Origin: Amycolatopsis sp. NBC_01488
GTDB lineage: Bacteria > Actinomycetota > Actinomycetes > Mycobacteriales > Pseudonocardiaceae
Assembly (NCBI RefSeq): GCF_036227105.1
Contig: NZ_CP109434.1
Coordinates: 1,244,001 to 1,308,000 of the forward strand
Direction of reading: 5' to 3'
DNA length: 64,000 bases
The notes beneath the pieces were generated by a model that worked only from the letters and a program-made list of their open reading frames with translations, searched no databases and was not told the origin of the DNA. The translations under genes and the position numbers were made by a program. Position 1 is the stretch's first letter, and the number at the start of each line of letters is the position of its first letter. Shown piece by piece: positions 57,454 through 64,000 of the stretch.

Positions 57454-59031
57454 GTGTCCACAAAAGACTTTCTCCGGCTCCTGCGCGCCGCCCTTCTCGG
57501 GGCCGGGGCCGAGCTTGCCGCTCTTGCGCTCATGGCCACCGCCGCCTGGCTGCTTCTCCGCGCCGCCGAACGGCCTCCGCTCGGGGCGCTCACCGTCGCC
57601 ATCGTGGCCGTCCGGACTCTTGCCCTGCTGCGGGGTGGTCTCCGGTATGCCGAACGTCTCGCCGGGCACGAAGTCGTCCTTCGGTGGCTCGGCTCTCTTC
57701 GCGGCCGTGTCTACCAGGCCCTCGTGCCCGGCTCGCGGTACTCCGGCGGGGATCTCGTCACGCGGCTCGTGTCCGATGTGGACGCTCTGCAGGACGCCGT
57801 CCTGCGGTGGCTGCTGCCCGCCGGGGTCGCCTCGCTCGTCGGGGGTGCCGCCGTGGCCGTCACCGCCGCCGCGTCCGCGAAAACCGCCCTCGCGCTCGCC
57901 GGTGGACTGCTCGTCGCCGGGGTTCTGCTGCCGTGGCTGGTCATCCGGCTCACTCGGCGAGCGGCGCAAGAAGACGCGCCGAAGCGGGCCGAACTCGCCG
58001 AGCGCGCTGTCGAACTCGTCACCGGGCGACGGGAGCTCGTCGCCGCCGGGGCACTGAAGCAGACCCGCGCGCGAGCCACGCACGTCGTCGACCGTCTGGC
58101 CGCCGGTGAGCGGAAGACGTCGGGCAAGACCGCCCTGCTCACCGGCGCCGGGACGCTCGTCCAGCTGCTCACCACCGCCGCCGTCGCGCTGCTCTGTCAC
58201 GCCTCCGTTCCGTGGACCGCCGCGCTCACCCTTGCCGCCATGACCTCCTTCGAGGTCGTTCTCCCGCTCATCGGCGCCGCCCGGCGCGTCCCCGAAATCC
58301 GCGCCTCCGCCGCACGCGTGAAAGCCGTGCTCACCGAACCCGCTGTCGCGCAAGGCACTCGAAAGGTCCACAAAGGACATCTCACGTTCCGGAACGCCGG
58401 CGTGCGCTACGCCGGCCGGGCTCCGGCCCTGAAGGACCTCGACCTCGACCTCCCGCCCGGCAAGCGCGTCGGGATCCTCGGCCCCAGCGGCGCCGGCAAG
58501 ACGACCCTGCTCCGGCTCCTCCTCGGCCTCGAAACCCCCACCGACGGCCAGGTGCTCCTCGACGGCCACCCGCTCACCGAGTACGCCGACCTGCCCAACC
58601 TCGTCTCGGGCGCCCTGGCCGACGCGCACGTCTTCCACGCGACCGTCCGCGAGAACCTCCTGCTCGCGAAGCCGCAGGCGACCGACGAAGAGCTGCGAGA
58701 AGCCTGCGCGACCGCCGATTTCGACCTCGACCTGGACCGCGACACCGGCCCGGACGGCGACGCGCTCTCCGGCGGCCAACGTCAGCGGCTGATCCTCGCC
58801 CGCGCCGTCCTGGCGGCGCCGCGCGTCCTGGTGCTCGACGAGCCGGTCGAAGGCCTCGACCCCGCCCACGGCGACGCCGTCCTGGCGAAGGTCCTCGCGA
58901 AGGCCGCGGGCACCGTCGTGCTCGTCACGCACCGCCCGGACCATCTTGAGAACTTCGACGAAGTCATCACCCTCGAGGACGGGCGAGCACTTCCCGCATC
59001 GGCGGGCGGTCCGCGACCCGGACGTCGGTGA
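57454..59031 (+). CDS. cydC: Thiol reductant ABC exporter subunit CydC
   Basis: 525 aa. Six membrane helices (LLGAGAELAALALMATAAWLLLRAAERPP ...), then the ABC domain: Walker A GPSGAGKTT, Walker B VLVLDEPVEGLD, and a signature LSGGQRQRLILARAVL. It pairs with CydD. The GTG at 57454 lies just after repeat copy E, with G-rich sequence as ribosome site; earlier in-frame starts fall inside cydD or the repeat. Its last 65 bp overlap the converging gpgS-like gene. Confidence 0.92.
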   Translation: MSTKDFLRLLRAALLGAGAELAALALMATAAWLLLRAAERPPLGALTVAIVAVRTLALLRGGLRYAERLAGHEVVLRWLGSLRGRVYQALVPGSRYSGGDLVTRLVSDVDALQDAVLRWLLPAGVASLVGGAAVAVTAAASAKTALALAGGLLVAGVLLPWLVIRLTRRAAQEDAPKRAELAERAVELVTGRRELVAAGALKQTRARATHVVDRLAAGERKTSGKTALLTGAGTLVQLLTTAAVALLCHASVPWTAALTLAAMTSFEVVLPLIGAARRVPEIRASAARVKAVLTEPAVAQGTRKVHKGHLTFRNAGVRYAGRAPALKDLDLDLPPGKRVGILGPSGAGKTTLLRLLLGLETPTDGQVLLDGHPLTEYADLPNLVSGALADAHVFHATVRENLLLAKPQATDEELREACATADFDLDLDRDTGPDGDALSGGQRQRLILARAVLAAPRVLVLDEPVEGLDPAHGDAVLAKVLAKAAGTVVLVTHRPDHLENFDEVITLEDGRALPASAGGPRPGRR

Positions 59032-59887
59032 CATCCGGCAGCCACTCCTCGTCGACCTGGACGAACTGCGTGAACGGCGCGTCCGCGGCCGGGACGCCGC
59101 AGCGGGCCAGCGCCGTGCCCAGGATCTGGCGGGACATCGCGCCCAGCTGCAGCAGCGACCGGTTCCGGTGCTTGCGGACACCCAGGTTGACCTGCGCGAG
59201 CCCGTCGAGGCCGTAGCGCGATTCGGCGTCGAGCAGCAGCCCGATTTCGACGCCGTACCCGGCGGCGAACGGCACCGATTCCAGGAACTCGCGGGTGCCC
59301 GCGTACTCGCCGCCGAGGGGCTGGACCAGCCCGCCGAGCGACGGGCGCAGCGCCGAGAGCACCGGTCGCGCCAGCAGTTCGGTGACGCGGCCGCCGCCGG
59401 AACTCTCCAGCCGCAGCGGTCGGCGGTAGAAGCCTTTCACCAGGTGGACGCCGCTTTCGGTGACCAGCGGCCCGAGCAGCGACGGCACGAACGCCGGGTC
59501 CGGGTCGACGAGGTCGGAGTCCAGGAACACGACGAAGTCGCCGCTGGTCGCGGCCAGCGAGCGCCACAGCACCTCGCCCTTGCCGGGCATCGGCGGCAGG
59601 TGCGGCAGGACGTCCTCACGGCGGACCACGCGCGCGCCGGCGGCCTCGGCGACCCGCACGGTGGCGTCCGTCGACCCCGAGTCCACCACGACCAGCTCGT
59701 CGACGACACTGCCGACCAGCGGCCGCACCGACGCGACGACGTCACCCACGGTCCGCTCTTCGTCCAGTGCCGGTAGCACCACCGAAACCGTGCGGTCACC
59801 CTTCGCGGTCACGATGTCCTCGGGCGTCCACCCGGGCTCCTGCCACGTACGCCGCTCGAACCAACTCACGAGTAGCGATCGTGCCAT
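58967..59887 (-). CDS. gpgS: Glucosyl-3-phosphoglycerate synthase-like GT2/GT81 glycosyltransferase
   Basis: 306 aa. TVSVVLPALDEERTVGDVVASVRP is the nucleotide-binding start of the GT-A fold; FVVFLDSDLVDPDP carries the metal-binding DxD; GGEYAGTREFLESVPFAAGYGVEIGLLLDA is the acceptor region found in GpgS. GpgS makes glucosyl-3-phosphoglycerate, precursor of methylglucose lipopolysaccharide. In mycobacteria it is Rv1208, near tagA and LOG genes, as here. ATG 59887 is 33 bp from the divergent acyltransferase. Confidence 0.85.
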   Translation of the reverse strand: MARSLLVSWFERRTWQEPGWTPEDIVTAKGDRTVSVVLPALDEERTVGDVVASVRPLVGSVVDELVVVDSGSTDATVRVAEAAGARVVRREDVLPHLPPMPGKGEVLWRSLAATSGDFVVFLDSDLVDPDPAFVPSLLGPLVTESGVHLVKGFYRRPLRLESSGGGRVTELLARPVLSALRPSLGGLVQPLGGEYAGTREFLESVPFAAGYGVEIGLLLDAESRYGLDGLAQVNLGVRKHRNRSLLQLGAMSRQILGTALARCGVPAADAPFTQFVQVDEEWLPDVTDVRVADRPPMREVLARPRG

Positions 59888-59920
59888 GCTGGGGGCACCG
59901 CACCCGAGGAGGAGGACCAC

Positions 59921-60595
59921 TTGATCGCGCTGCTTGTCCGGTTCGTGCTGGGACCGCTGGCCAGGGCGGTGTACCGGCCCGAGGTGCACGGCGTGGAGAA
60001 CGTGCCCGCGACGGGCGCGGTGATCCTGGCGGCCAACCACCGCGCCGCGCTCGACACCGGCGTGATCACGTTCGCGACGCCGCGGCAGGTCAAGTTCCTC
60101 GGCAAGGCGGAGTACTTCACCGGCAAGGGCCTCAAGGGCAAGCTGATGGCCGGGTTCGTCGGCGGGCTCGGCTACATCCCGGTCGAGCGCGGCAACGCCC
60201 AGGCCGGACTCGCGGCGTTGGAGGCGGCGCGCAAGGTGCTCGACGCCGGCGGCGTCTTCGCGATCTACCCGGAGGGCACCCGCTCGCTGGACGGCCGGCT
60301 GCACCGCGGCCACACGGGCGTCGCGGCGCTAGCCCTGGCGACCGGCGCGAAGGTGGTGCCGGTCGCGCTGATCGGCACCGAGGGCCTCCAACCCGGCGGG
60401 GCGCGGATCCCCCGCCTGGCGAAGATCTCCCTCACCTTCGGCAAGCCGCTCGACTTTTCGCGGTACGAGGGCCAGGACTACTCGCCGGCCATCCGCCGGT
60501 CGGTCACCGACGAGGTGATGTACCAGATCCTGGAGATCTCGGGGCAGGAATACGTGGACACCTACCACAAGCGGCCCAGCGAAGGCGTCGCCTGA
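59921..60595 (+). CDS. 1-acyl-sn-glycerol-3-phosphate acyltransferase (PlsC-like)
   Basis: 224 aa. The catalytic HX4D is His40/Asp45 (ANHRAALD) and the substrate motif is FAIYPEGTRSLDG. It transfers an acyl group to lysophosphatidate or a similar acceptor at the membrane. Start TTG 59921 is well supported by GAGGAGGAGG about 5-14 bp upstream. It converges with an SDR gene. Confidence 0.9.
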   Translation: MIALLVRFVLGPLARAVYRPEVHGVENVPATGAVILAANHRAALDTGVITFATPRQVKFLGKAEYFTGKGLKGKLMAGFVGGLGYIPVERGNAQAGLAALEAARKVLDAGGVFAIYPEGTRSLDGRLHRGHTGVAALALATGAKVVPVALIGTEGLQPGGARIPRLAKISLTFGKPLDFSRYEGQDYSPAIRRSVTDEVMYQILEISGQEYVDTYHKRPSEGVA

Positions 60596-60599
60596 GGCG

Positions 60600-61316
60600 T
60601 CACCAGGGCACCGGACCCTCGTCGTCGACGAAGGTGCCGGTCGGGCCGTCCGCGGGGACCGTCGCCATCCGGACCGCCGACACCGCTCCCTGGGCCGGCG
60701 TTCGGTACCCGGAGTGGCCGTTCAGGTCGGTCGCGCAGTAGCCCGGGCAGACCGCGTTGACCAGGATCCCGTCGGGACGCAGCTCCCTCGCGTACTGCAG
60801 GGTCAAGGCGGTCAGCGCGGTCTTCGACGGGGTATAGCCCGCCGAAACCGGCAGCTCGGTGGCCGGGTCGGCGTTGCGCGCCAGGGACGCGGCGCTGCTG
60901 GAGACGTTGACGATGCGCGGCGCGGCCGAGCGGCGCAGCAGCGGGAGCAGCGTGTTCGTGACCGTGACGACGCCGAAGAAGTTCGTCTCGAAGATCGCGC
61001 GGAGCGTGCCGAGGTCGGCCGAGCTGGGGCTCTGGTGTGACAGGTCCGTGCCCGGCGGGCGGCTGATGGCCGCGTTGTTGACCAGGACGTCGAGCCGGCC
61101 GTAGCGCTCTTCGAGGTGGGAAGCGGCCGCGGCGACCGACGCGGGGTCGGTCACGTCGAGGACCACCGAATCGGTGCCCAGCTCCGCAGCGGCCTTCTCG
61201 CCCAGCTCGGCGCTGCGCGCGCCGATGACGACGGTGTGCCCGAGGGCGGCGAGCCGGCCGGCGATTTCGCGGCCGATGCCCTTGTTCGCGCCGGTGACCA
61301 AAGTGATTTCGTCCAT
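60600..61316 (-). CDS. Short-chain dehydrogenase/reductase
   Basis: 238 aa. TLVTGANKGIGREIA is the NAD(P)-binding glycine motif, LVNNAAI the structural Asn-Asn-Ala and VNVSSSAAS...SAGYTPSKTAL the catalytic Ser, Tyr and Lys (YxxxK). The substrate is unknown. It is divergent from a LysR gene across a 70-bp gap with an inverted repeat, so it is a likely target of that regulator. Confidence 0.88.
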   Translation of the reverse strand: MDEITLVTGANKGIGREIAGRLAALGHTVVIGARSAELGEKAAAELGTDSVVLDVTDPASVAAAASHLEERYGRLDVLVNNAAISRPPGTDLSHQSPSSADLGTLRAIFETNFFGVVTVTNTLLPLLRRSAAPRIVNVSSSAASLARNADPATELPVSAGYTPSKTALTALTLQYARELRPDGILVNAVCPGYCATDLNGHSGYRTPAQGAVSAVRMATVPADGPTGTFVDDEGPVPW

Positions 61317-61355
61317 GACTCCAGGACACCAGCAGGACGCTCGTGCGAGCCAACA

Positions 61356-61380
61356 CCGATGCCGCATCGGCCGATACTCT
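61356..61380. promoter_or_regulatory. LysR operator-like palindrome and -10 box
   Basis: CCGATG-ccg-CATCGG (61356-61370) is a perfect inverted repeat. TACTCT (61375-61380) follows and ends 6 bp before the LysR ATG, so the LysR mRNA is probably leaderless and the operator overlaps its promoter, allowing autorepression and control of the divergent SDR. Confidence 0.55.
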
Positions 61381-61386
61381 GGTGGT

Positions 61387-62229
61387 ATGGAGACGCGGGA
61401 ACTCGCGTATTTCGTCGCGGTCGCCGAGGAGCTGAACTTCGGGCGCGCGGCGCGGCGGCTCGGCATGGCGCAGCCGCCGCTGTCCCGCGCCATCCAGCAG
61501 GTCGAACGACGCATGGGCGTGCAGCTGCTGGAACGCACCAGTCGCGGTGTCACGCTGACCGCCGCGGGCGAGGTTTTCCTTGTGGAGAGCCGCAAAGCGC
61601 TCGACGCGGTCGAGGCGGCGGTCCGCCGGGCGCAGCGCGCCGGGCAGGCGGAGCCACGGCTGCTGGTGGCCATGAAGCCGGACGGCGACGCGGGCCTGCT
61701 GGAGCGGATCCTGCCCCGGTACCGGCAGGACCCGGACGCCGTCGAGATCGAGGTCGTCGTGTGCGGGATCGGCGAGCAGGCCCCGATGCTGCGTGACGGC
61801 CGCGTCGACTTGGCCTTCCTGCACGCCCGGCACGACGACCTCTCGGGGTTCGACACGGAGCTGCTGCTGGAGCAGGACCAGGTCGCGATGCTCCCCCGCG
61901 GCCACCGGCTGGCCGGCCGCGCGGCGCTCGTCCTCGCCGACCTGGACGGCGAGCCGTTCCCGCGCTGGCCGGGCAGCGACGGCAGCGGTCCCGAGGTGCG
62001 CGACGCGGGTCAGCTGCTGCAGCTGGTCGCGCTGGGCCAGGTCGTCGCCGTGGTCCCCGAGTCGGCCCGCCGCCACGCGCGGCCGGACACCGTGTGCGTG
62101 CCGGTGCTCGACGCGCCACAGACGTCGGTGCTGCTGGCCTGGCCCGACCGGACGCGGTCGCGAGCTGTCGCCGCGTTCGTCCGGGCCTGCACCGACGTCA
62201 GATCCCCGGTGGCTCCGTCGCCCACTTAG
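61387..62229 (+). CDS. LysR family regulator
   Basis: 280 aa. [61 protein letters not shown] is the LysR winged helix; the effector domain is shorter than usual. It resembles regulators divergent from SDR genes. ATG 61387 follows TACTCT by 6 bp. Its 3' end overlaps the converging LOG gene by 32 bp. Confidence 0.88.
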   Translation: METRELAYFVAVAEELNFGRAARRLGMAQPPLSRAIQQVERRMGVQLLERTSRGVTLTAAGEVFLVESRKALDAVEAAVRRAQRAGQAEPRLLVAMKPDGDAGLLERILPRYRQDPDAVEIEVVVCGIGEQAPMLRDGRVDLAFLHARHDDLSGFDTELLLEQDQVAMLPRGHRLAGRAALVLADLDGEPFPRWPGSDGSGPEVRDAGQLLQLVALGQVVAVVPESARRHARPDTVCVPVLDAPQTSVLLAWPDRTRSRAVAAFVRACTDVRSPVAPSPT

Positions 62230-62782
62230 GCGGGGCCGGTGGCTCGTACGTCTCGAACCGGTCCAGCAGCGCCGCCGGGTCCGCGTCGACCATCAGCAGC
62301 TCGCGGTAGTCCGGCTTGACGAACCCCTCGGTCACCATGTGGTCGGCGAACGTCATCAGCGGTGCGTAGTAGCCGTCGACGTCGACCAGGCCGATCGGCT
62401 TGCCGTGCAGGCCGAGCTGGGCCCACGTCCAGACCTCGAACAGCTCCTCCAGCGTGCCCGCGCCGCCCGGGAGCGCCAGGAAGCCGTCGGACAGCGCCGC
62501 CATCTTCGCCTTGCGCTCGTGCATGTCGGCCACGACGTGCAGCTCCGACAGGCCCGCGTGCGAGATCTCCACCGACGACAGCGCCTCGGGGATCACGCCG
62601 ATCACCTCGCCGCCCGCCGCGAGGGCCGCGTCGGCGACCACGCCCATCGTGCCGACGCTCGCGCCGCCGTAGACCAGGCCGATGCCGCGCTGGGCCAGCA
62701 GCTTGCCGAGCGCCGCCGCCTGCTCGGCGTAGCGGGGCGAGAACCCCATCGACGAGCCGCAGAACACGCAGATCCGGCTCAT
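62198..62782 (-). CDS. LOG family protein (TIGR00730), cytokinin riboside phosphate hydrolase-like
   Basis: 194 aa. [52 protein letters not shown] and [17 protein letters not shown] carry the PGGxGTxxE active-site motif of LOG proteins, which release free bases from nucleoside 5'-monophosphates. It is the Rv1205-like member. ATG 62782 overlaps the upstream LOG gene by one base. Confidence 0.88.
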   Translation of the reverse strand: MSRICVFCGSSMGFSPRYAEQAAALGKLLAQRGIGLVYGGASVGTMGVVADAALAAGGEVIGVIPEALSSVEISHAGLSELHVVADMHERKAKMAALSDGFLALPGGAGTLEELFEVWTWAQLGLHGKPIGLVDVDGYYAPLMTFADHMVTEGFVKPDYRELLMVDADPAALLDRFETYEPPAPPKWATEPPGI

Positions 62783-63567
62783 CAGTGGGTGTCCTCCCAG
62801 GCCTGGTAGGACTCCTGGACCACGCGGACGGCGTCGTCGATGTCGTCGGTGACGTGCAGCAGGTCCAGGTCGTGCGGGCTCACCTTGCCCTGGGCCTGCA
62901 CGGTCTTGGCGATCCAGTCGTAGAGCCCGCCCCAGTACTCGCTGCCGAACAGCACGACCGGGAATTTCGTGACCTTTTTCGTCTGCACCAGCGTCAGCGC
63001 TTCGAACAGCTCGTCGAGCGTGCCGAAGCCGCCCGGCAGGCAGATGAAGGCCTGCGAATACTTGATGAACATCGTCTTCCGGGCGAAGAAGTACCGGAAG
63101 TTGACGCCCAGGTCGACCCACGGGTTCAGGCCCTGCTCGAACGGCAGCTCGATGCCCAGCCCGACGGAGAAGCCGCCGGCCTCGGCCGCGCCGCGGTTGA
63201 CCGCCTCCATCGCACCCGGGCCGCCGCCGGTCATCACGGCGAACCCGGCGTTGGCCAGCGCGCCGCCGATCTTCCGGCCGAGTTCGTACTCGGGGTCGTC
63301 GCGTTTGGTGCGCGCCGAGCCGAACACCGTGACCGCGCGCGGGACCTCGGCGAGCGCGCCGAAGCCCTCGACGAACTCGGCCTGGATCCGCAGGACGCGC
63401 CACGGGTCGGTGTGCACCCAGTCGCTCGGGCCGCGCGAGTCCAGCAGCCGCTGGTCGGTGGTGCTGCCCTGGTCGCGGCGGTCGCGACGCAGCACGACCG
63501 GGCCCTTGTGGCGCTCGACCGGGCGTTCGGGGTACTGGCCGTCCGGCCATTCAGACTGTTCGCTCAC
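62782..63567 (-). CDS. LOG family protein (TIGR00730), longer paralogue
   Basis: 261 aa. [56 protein letters not shown] and [21 protein letters not shown] give the same fold and PGGxGTxxE motif, preceded by an 80-residue N-terminal extension. The GTG at 63567 follows TAGCAT by 6 bp on the minus strand and is probably leaderless. Overlap with the shorter LOG gene indicates joint expression. Confidence 0.88.
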   Translation of the reverse strand: MSEQSEWPDGQYPERPVERHKGPVVLRRDRRDQGSTTDQRLLDSRGPSDWVHTDPWRVLRIQAEFVEGFGALAEVPRAVTVFGSARTKRDDPEYELGRKIGGALANAGFAVMTGGGPGAMEAVNRGAAEAGGFSVGLGIELPFEQGLNPWVDLGVNFRYFFARKTMFIKYSQAFICLPGGFGTLDELFEALTLVQTKKVTKFPVVLFGSEYWGGLYDWIAKTVQAQGKVSPHDLDLLHVTDDIDDAVRVVQESYQAWEDTH

Positions 63568-63576
63568 TACGCCATG

Positions 63577-63768
63577 CTACGGCCTGGCCGCCGGCGAGAA
63601 GGTCAGGAGCGCGATGGCGGGCTCCTTACCGGGCCATGAACCGAAGTCATCCGCGTAGCAACTTCCCTGGCCGTCGAAGGATTCATCCGACCGGGTGCAT
63701 TCCTTGGCGCCGTTGACGACCGTGCCGTACAGCACTTTCGAAGGTGCAGCCAGCGGTCGCGCGCGCAC
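63577..63768 (-). CDS. Possible small gene or gene remnant, 63 aa
   Basis: An open frame ending KECTRSDESFDGQGSCYADDFGSWPGKEPAIALLTFSPAARP, just upstream of the LOG gene. Third positions are mostly G/C and it has two cysteines as in secreted proteins, but there is no clear start, ribosome site or signal peptide. It may be the C-terminal end of a lost protein. Not recognised. Confidence 0.25.
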   Translation of the reverse strand: MRARPLAAPSKVLYGTVVNGAKECTRSDESFDGQGSCYADDFGSWPGKEPAIALLTFSPAARP

Positions 63769-63857
63769 CCTCGGCGCGGCAGGTCCACAGTGGACCAGTC
63801 GAGGCCGGGCGGCCGCCGCTTTCCGCGACGGCGGCGCCGATGACCTACCGTGGGGAG

Positions 63858-64000
63858 ATGACCGAACCGCTCGGCGCGCGGATCCGGCGGCTGCGCACCG
63901 GCCGGGGCTGGACCCAGCGCGAGCTGGCCGAGCCGGGGTACGACCGCGGGTTCCTGGCGAAGGTCGAGACCGGCAGCCGGGTGCCGTCGGAGGAGATGCT
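63858..64000 (+). CDS. XRE family helix-turn-helix protein, partial (cut by right edge)
   Basis: The first 47 codons: MTEPLGARIRRLRTGRGWTQ, then RELAEPGYDRGFLAKVETGSRVPSEEM, a Cro/C1-type helix-turn-helix at the N-terminus. The gene continues outside the window, so the remaining domains are unknown; many such proteins end in TPR repeats. TACCGT ends 6 bp before the ATG, and GGGGAG lies directly before it. Confidence 0.72.
   Translation, partial: MTEPLGARIRRLRTGRGWTQRELAEPGYDRGFLAKVETGSRVPSEEM

Noticed and set aside
1-64000. tRNA or rRNA genes
   Set aside because: I looked for T-loop (GGTTCGAATCC-like) and anticodon-stem patterns by eye and saw none; a covariance-model scan was not possible here.

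Overview
The window is very GC-rich with strong G/C preference at third codon positions, many GTG starts and many 1-8 bp gene overlaps, and is typical of an actinomycete. Gene content and order suggest a Pseudonocardiaceae member, probably Amycolatopsis or a close relative; this is inferred from memory of gene families, not from a database search. No rRNA, tRNA or CRISPR array was recognised. About 73 protein genes are supported, including three too short for routine ORF calling: a 54-aa membrane protein, a 38-aa membrane protein behind corA, and a 22-aa leader peptide ahead of corA.

Layout. 1-2338: an AurF-like oxygenase (cut by the left edge) divergent from a TetR regulator plus DUF4873 gene, then PPOX and DUF3107 genes. 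2458-8132: ferritin-like protein, DEAD-box helicase rhlE, PQQ-propeller membrane protein, a convergent array of 21-bp repeats, a membrane protein and a RecB-type nuclease. 8170-13986: hairpin cassettes, a secreted GH78 rhamnosidase with a LacI-type operator, marC, an IS110 insertion and a PHP phosphatase. 14035-22994: PH-domain protein, Nudix, DUF2332, MaoC, a corA locus with an attenuator-like leader, a metallophosphoesterase/ParB-like pair, an ECF sigma/anti-sigma-like pair and an MFS exporter. 23114-29044: TetR, an XRE-DUF397 pair, PspC, a lipoprotein, and a four-gene ECF42-type operon (DGPF protein, sigma, SRPBCC, reductase). 29096-33411: a sugar ABC importer matching LpqY-SugABC. 33670-45913: stress protein, acyl-CoA dehydrogenase, two DUF4190 proteins, slipin, a decayed phosphotransferase, MgtE-N/CBS protein, DUF1003, mrp, tatB, htrA, rseA, sigE and an O-methyltransferase; this closely follows the Mycobacterium tuberculosis Rv1220c-Rv1238 order. 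46060-53540: MFS/LysR pair, pepA, DUF3117, enoyl-CoA hydratase and a five-gene overlapping run from padR to tagA. 53601-59031: cydABDC cytochrome bd oxidase and its ABC assembly factors. 58967-64000: gpgS-like glucosyltransferase, acyltransferase, SDR/LysR pair, two LOG proteins and the start of an XRE gene.

The non-coding sequence is the most unusual part. A dispersed element of about 113-129 bp occurs five times (15397, 43309, 45915, 48363, 57330). Four copies share two facing DnaA-box-like 9-mers exactly 12 bp apart; the fifth has them in direct orientation. All then carry a TAGACT-like -10 hexamer 37-38 or 47 bp away and a conserved GCCCCC/GGGGGC hairpin. A second family consists of hairpins bounded by GACA and TGTC. 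A third is the convergent 21-bp array. At least twelve genes have a TANNNT hexamer 6-7 bp before the start codon and are probably leaderless.

Regulatory logic visible here: SigE probably activates its own promoter and is held by the zinc anti-sigma RseA. A PadR repressor next to cydA has palindromes overlapping the cydA -10 box. The ECF42-type sigma operon has a matching promoter motif. corA has a proline-containing leader peptide whose codons form one arm of a stable stem.
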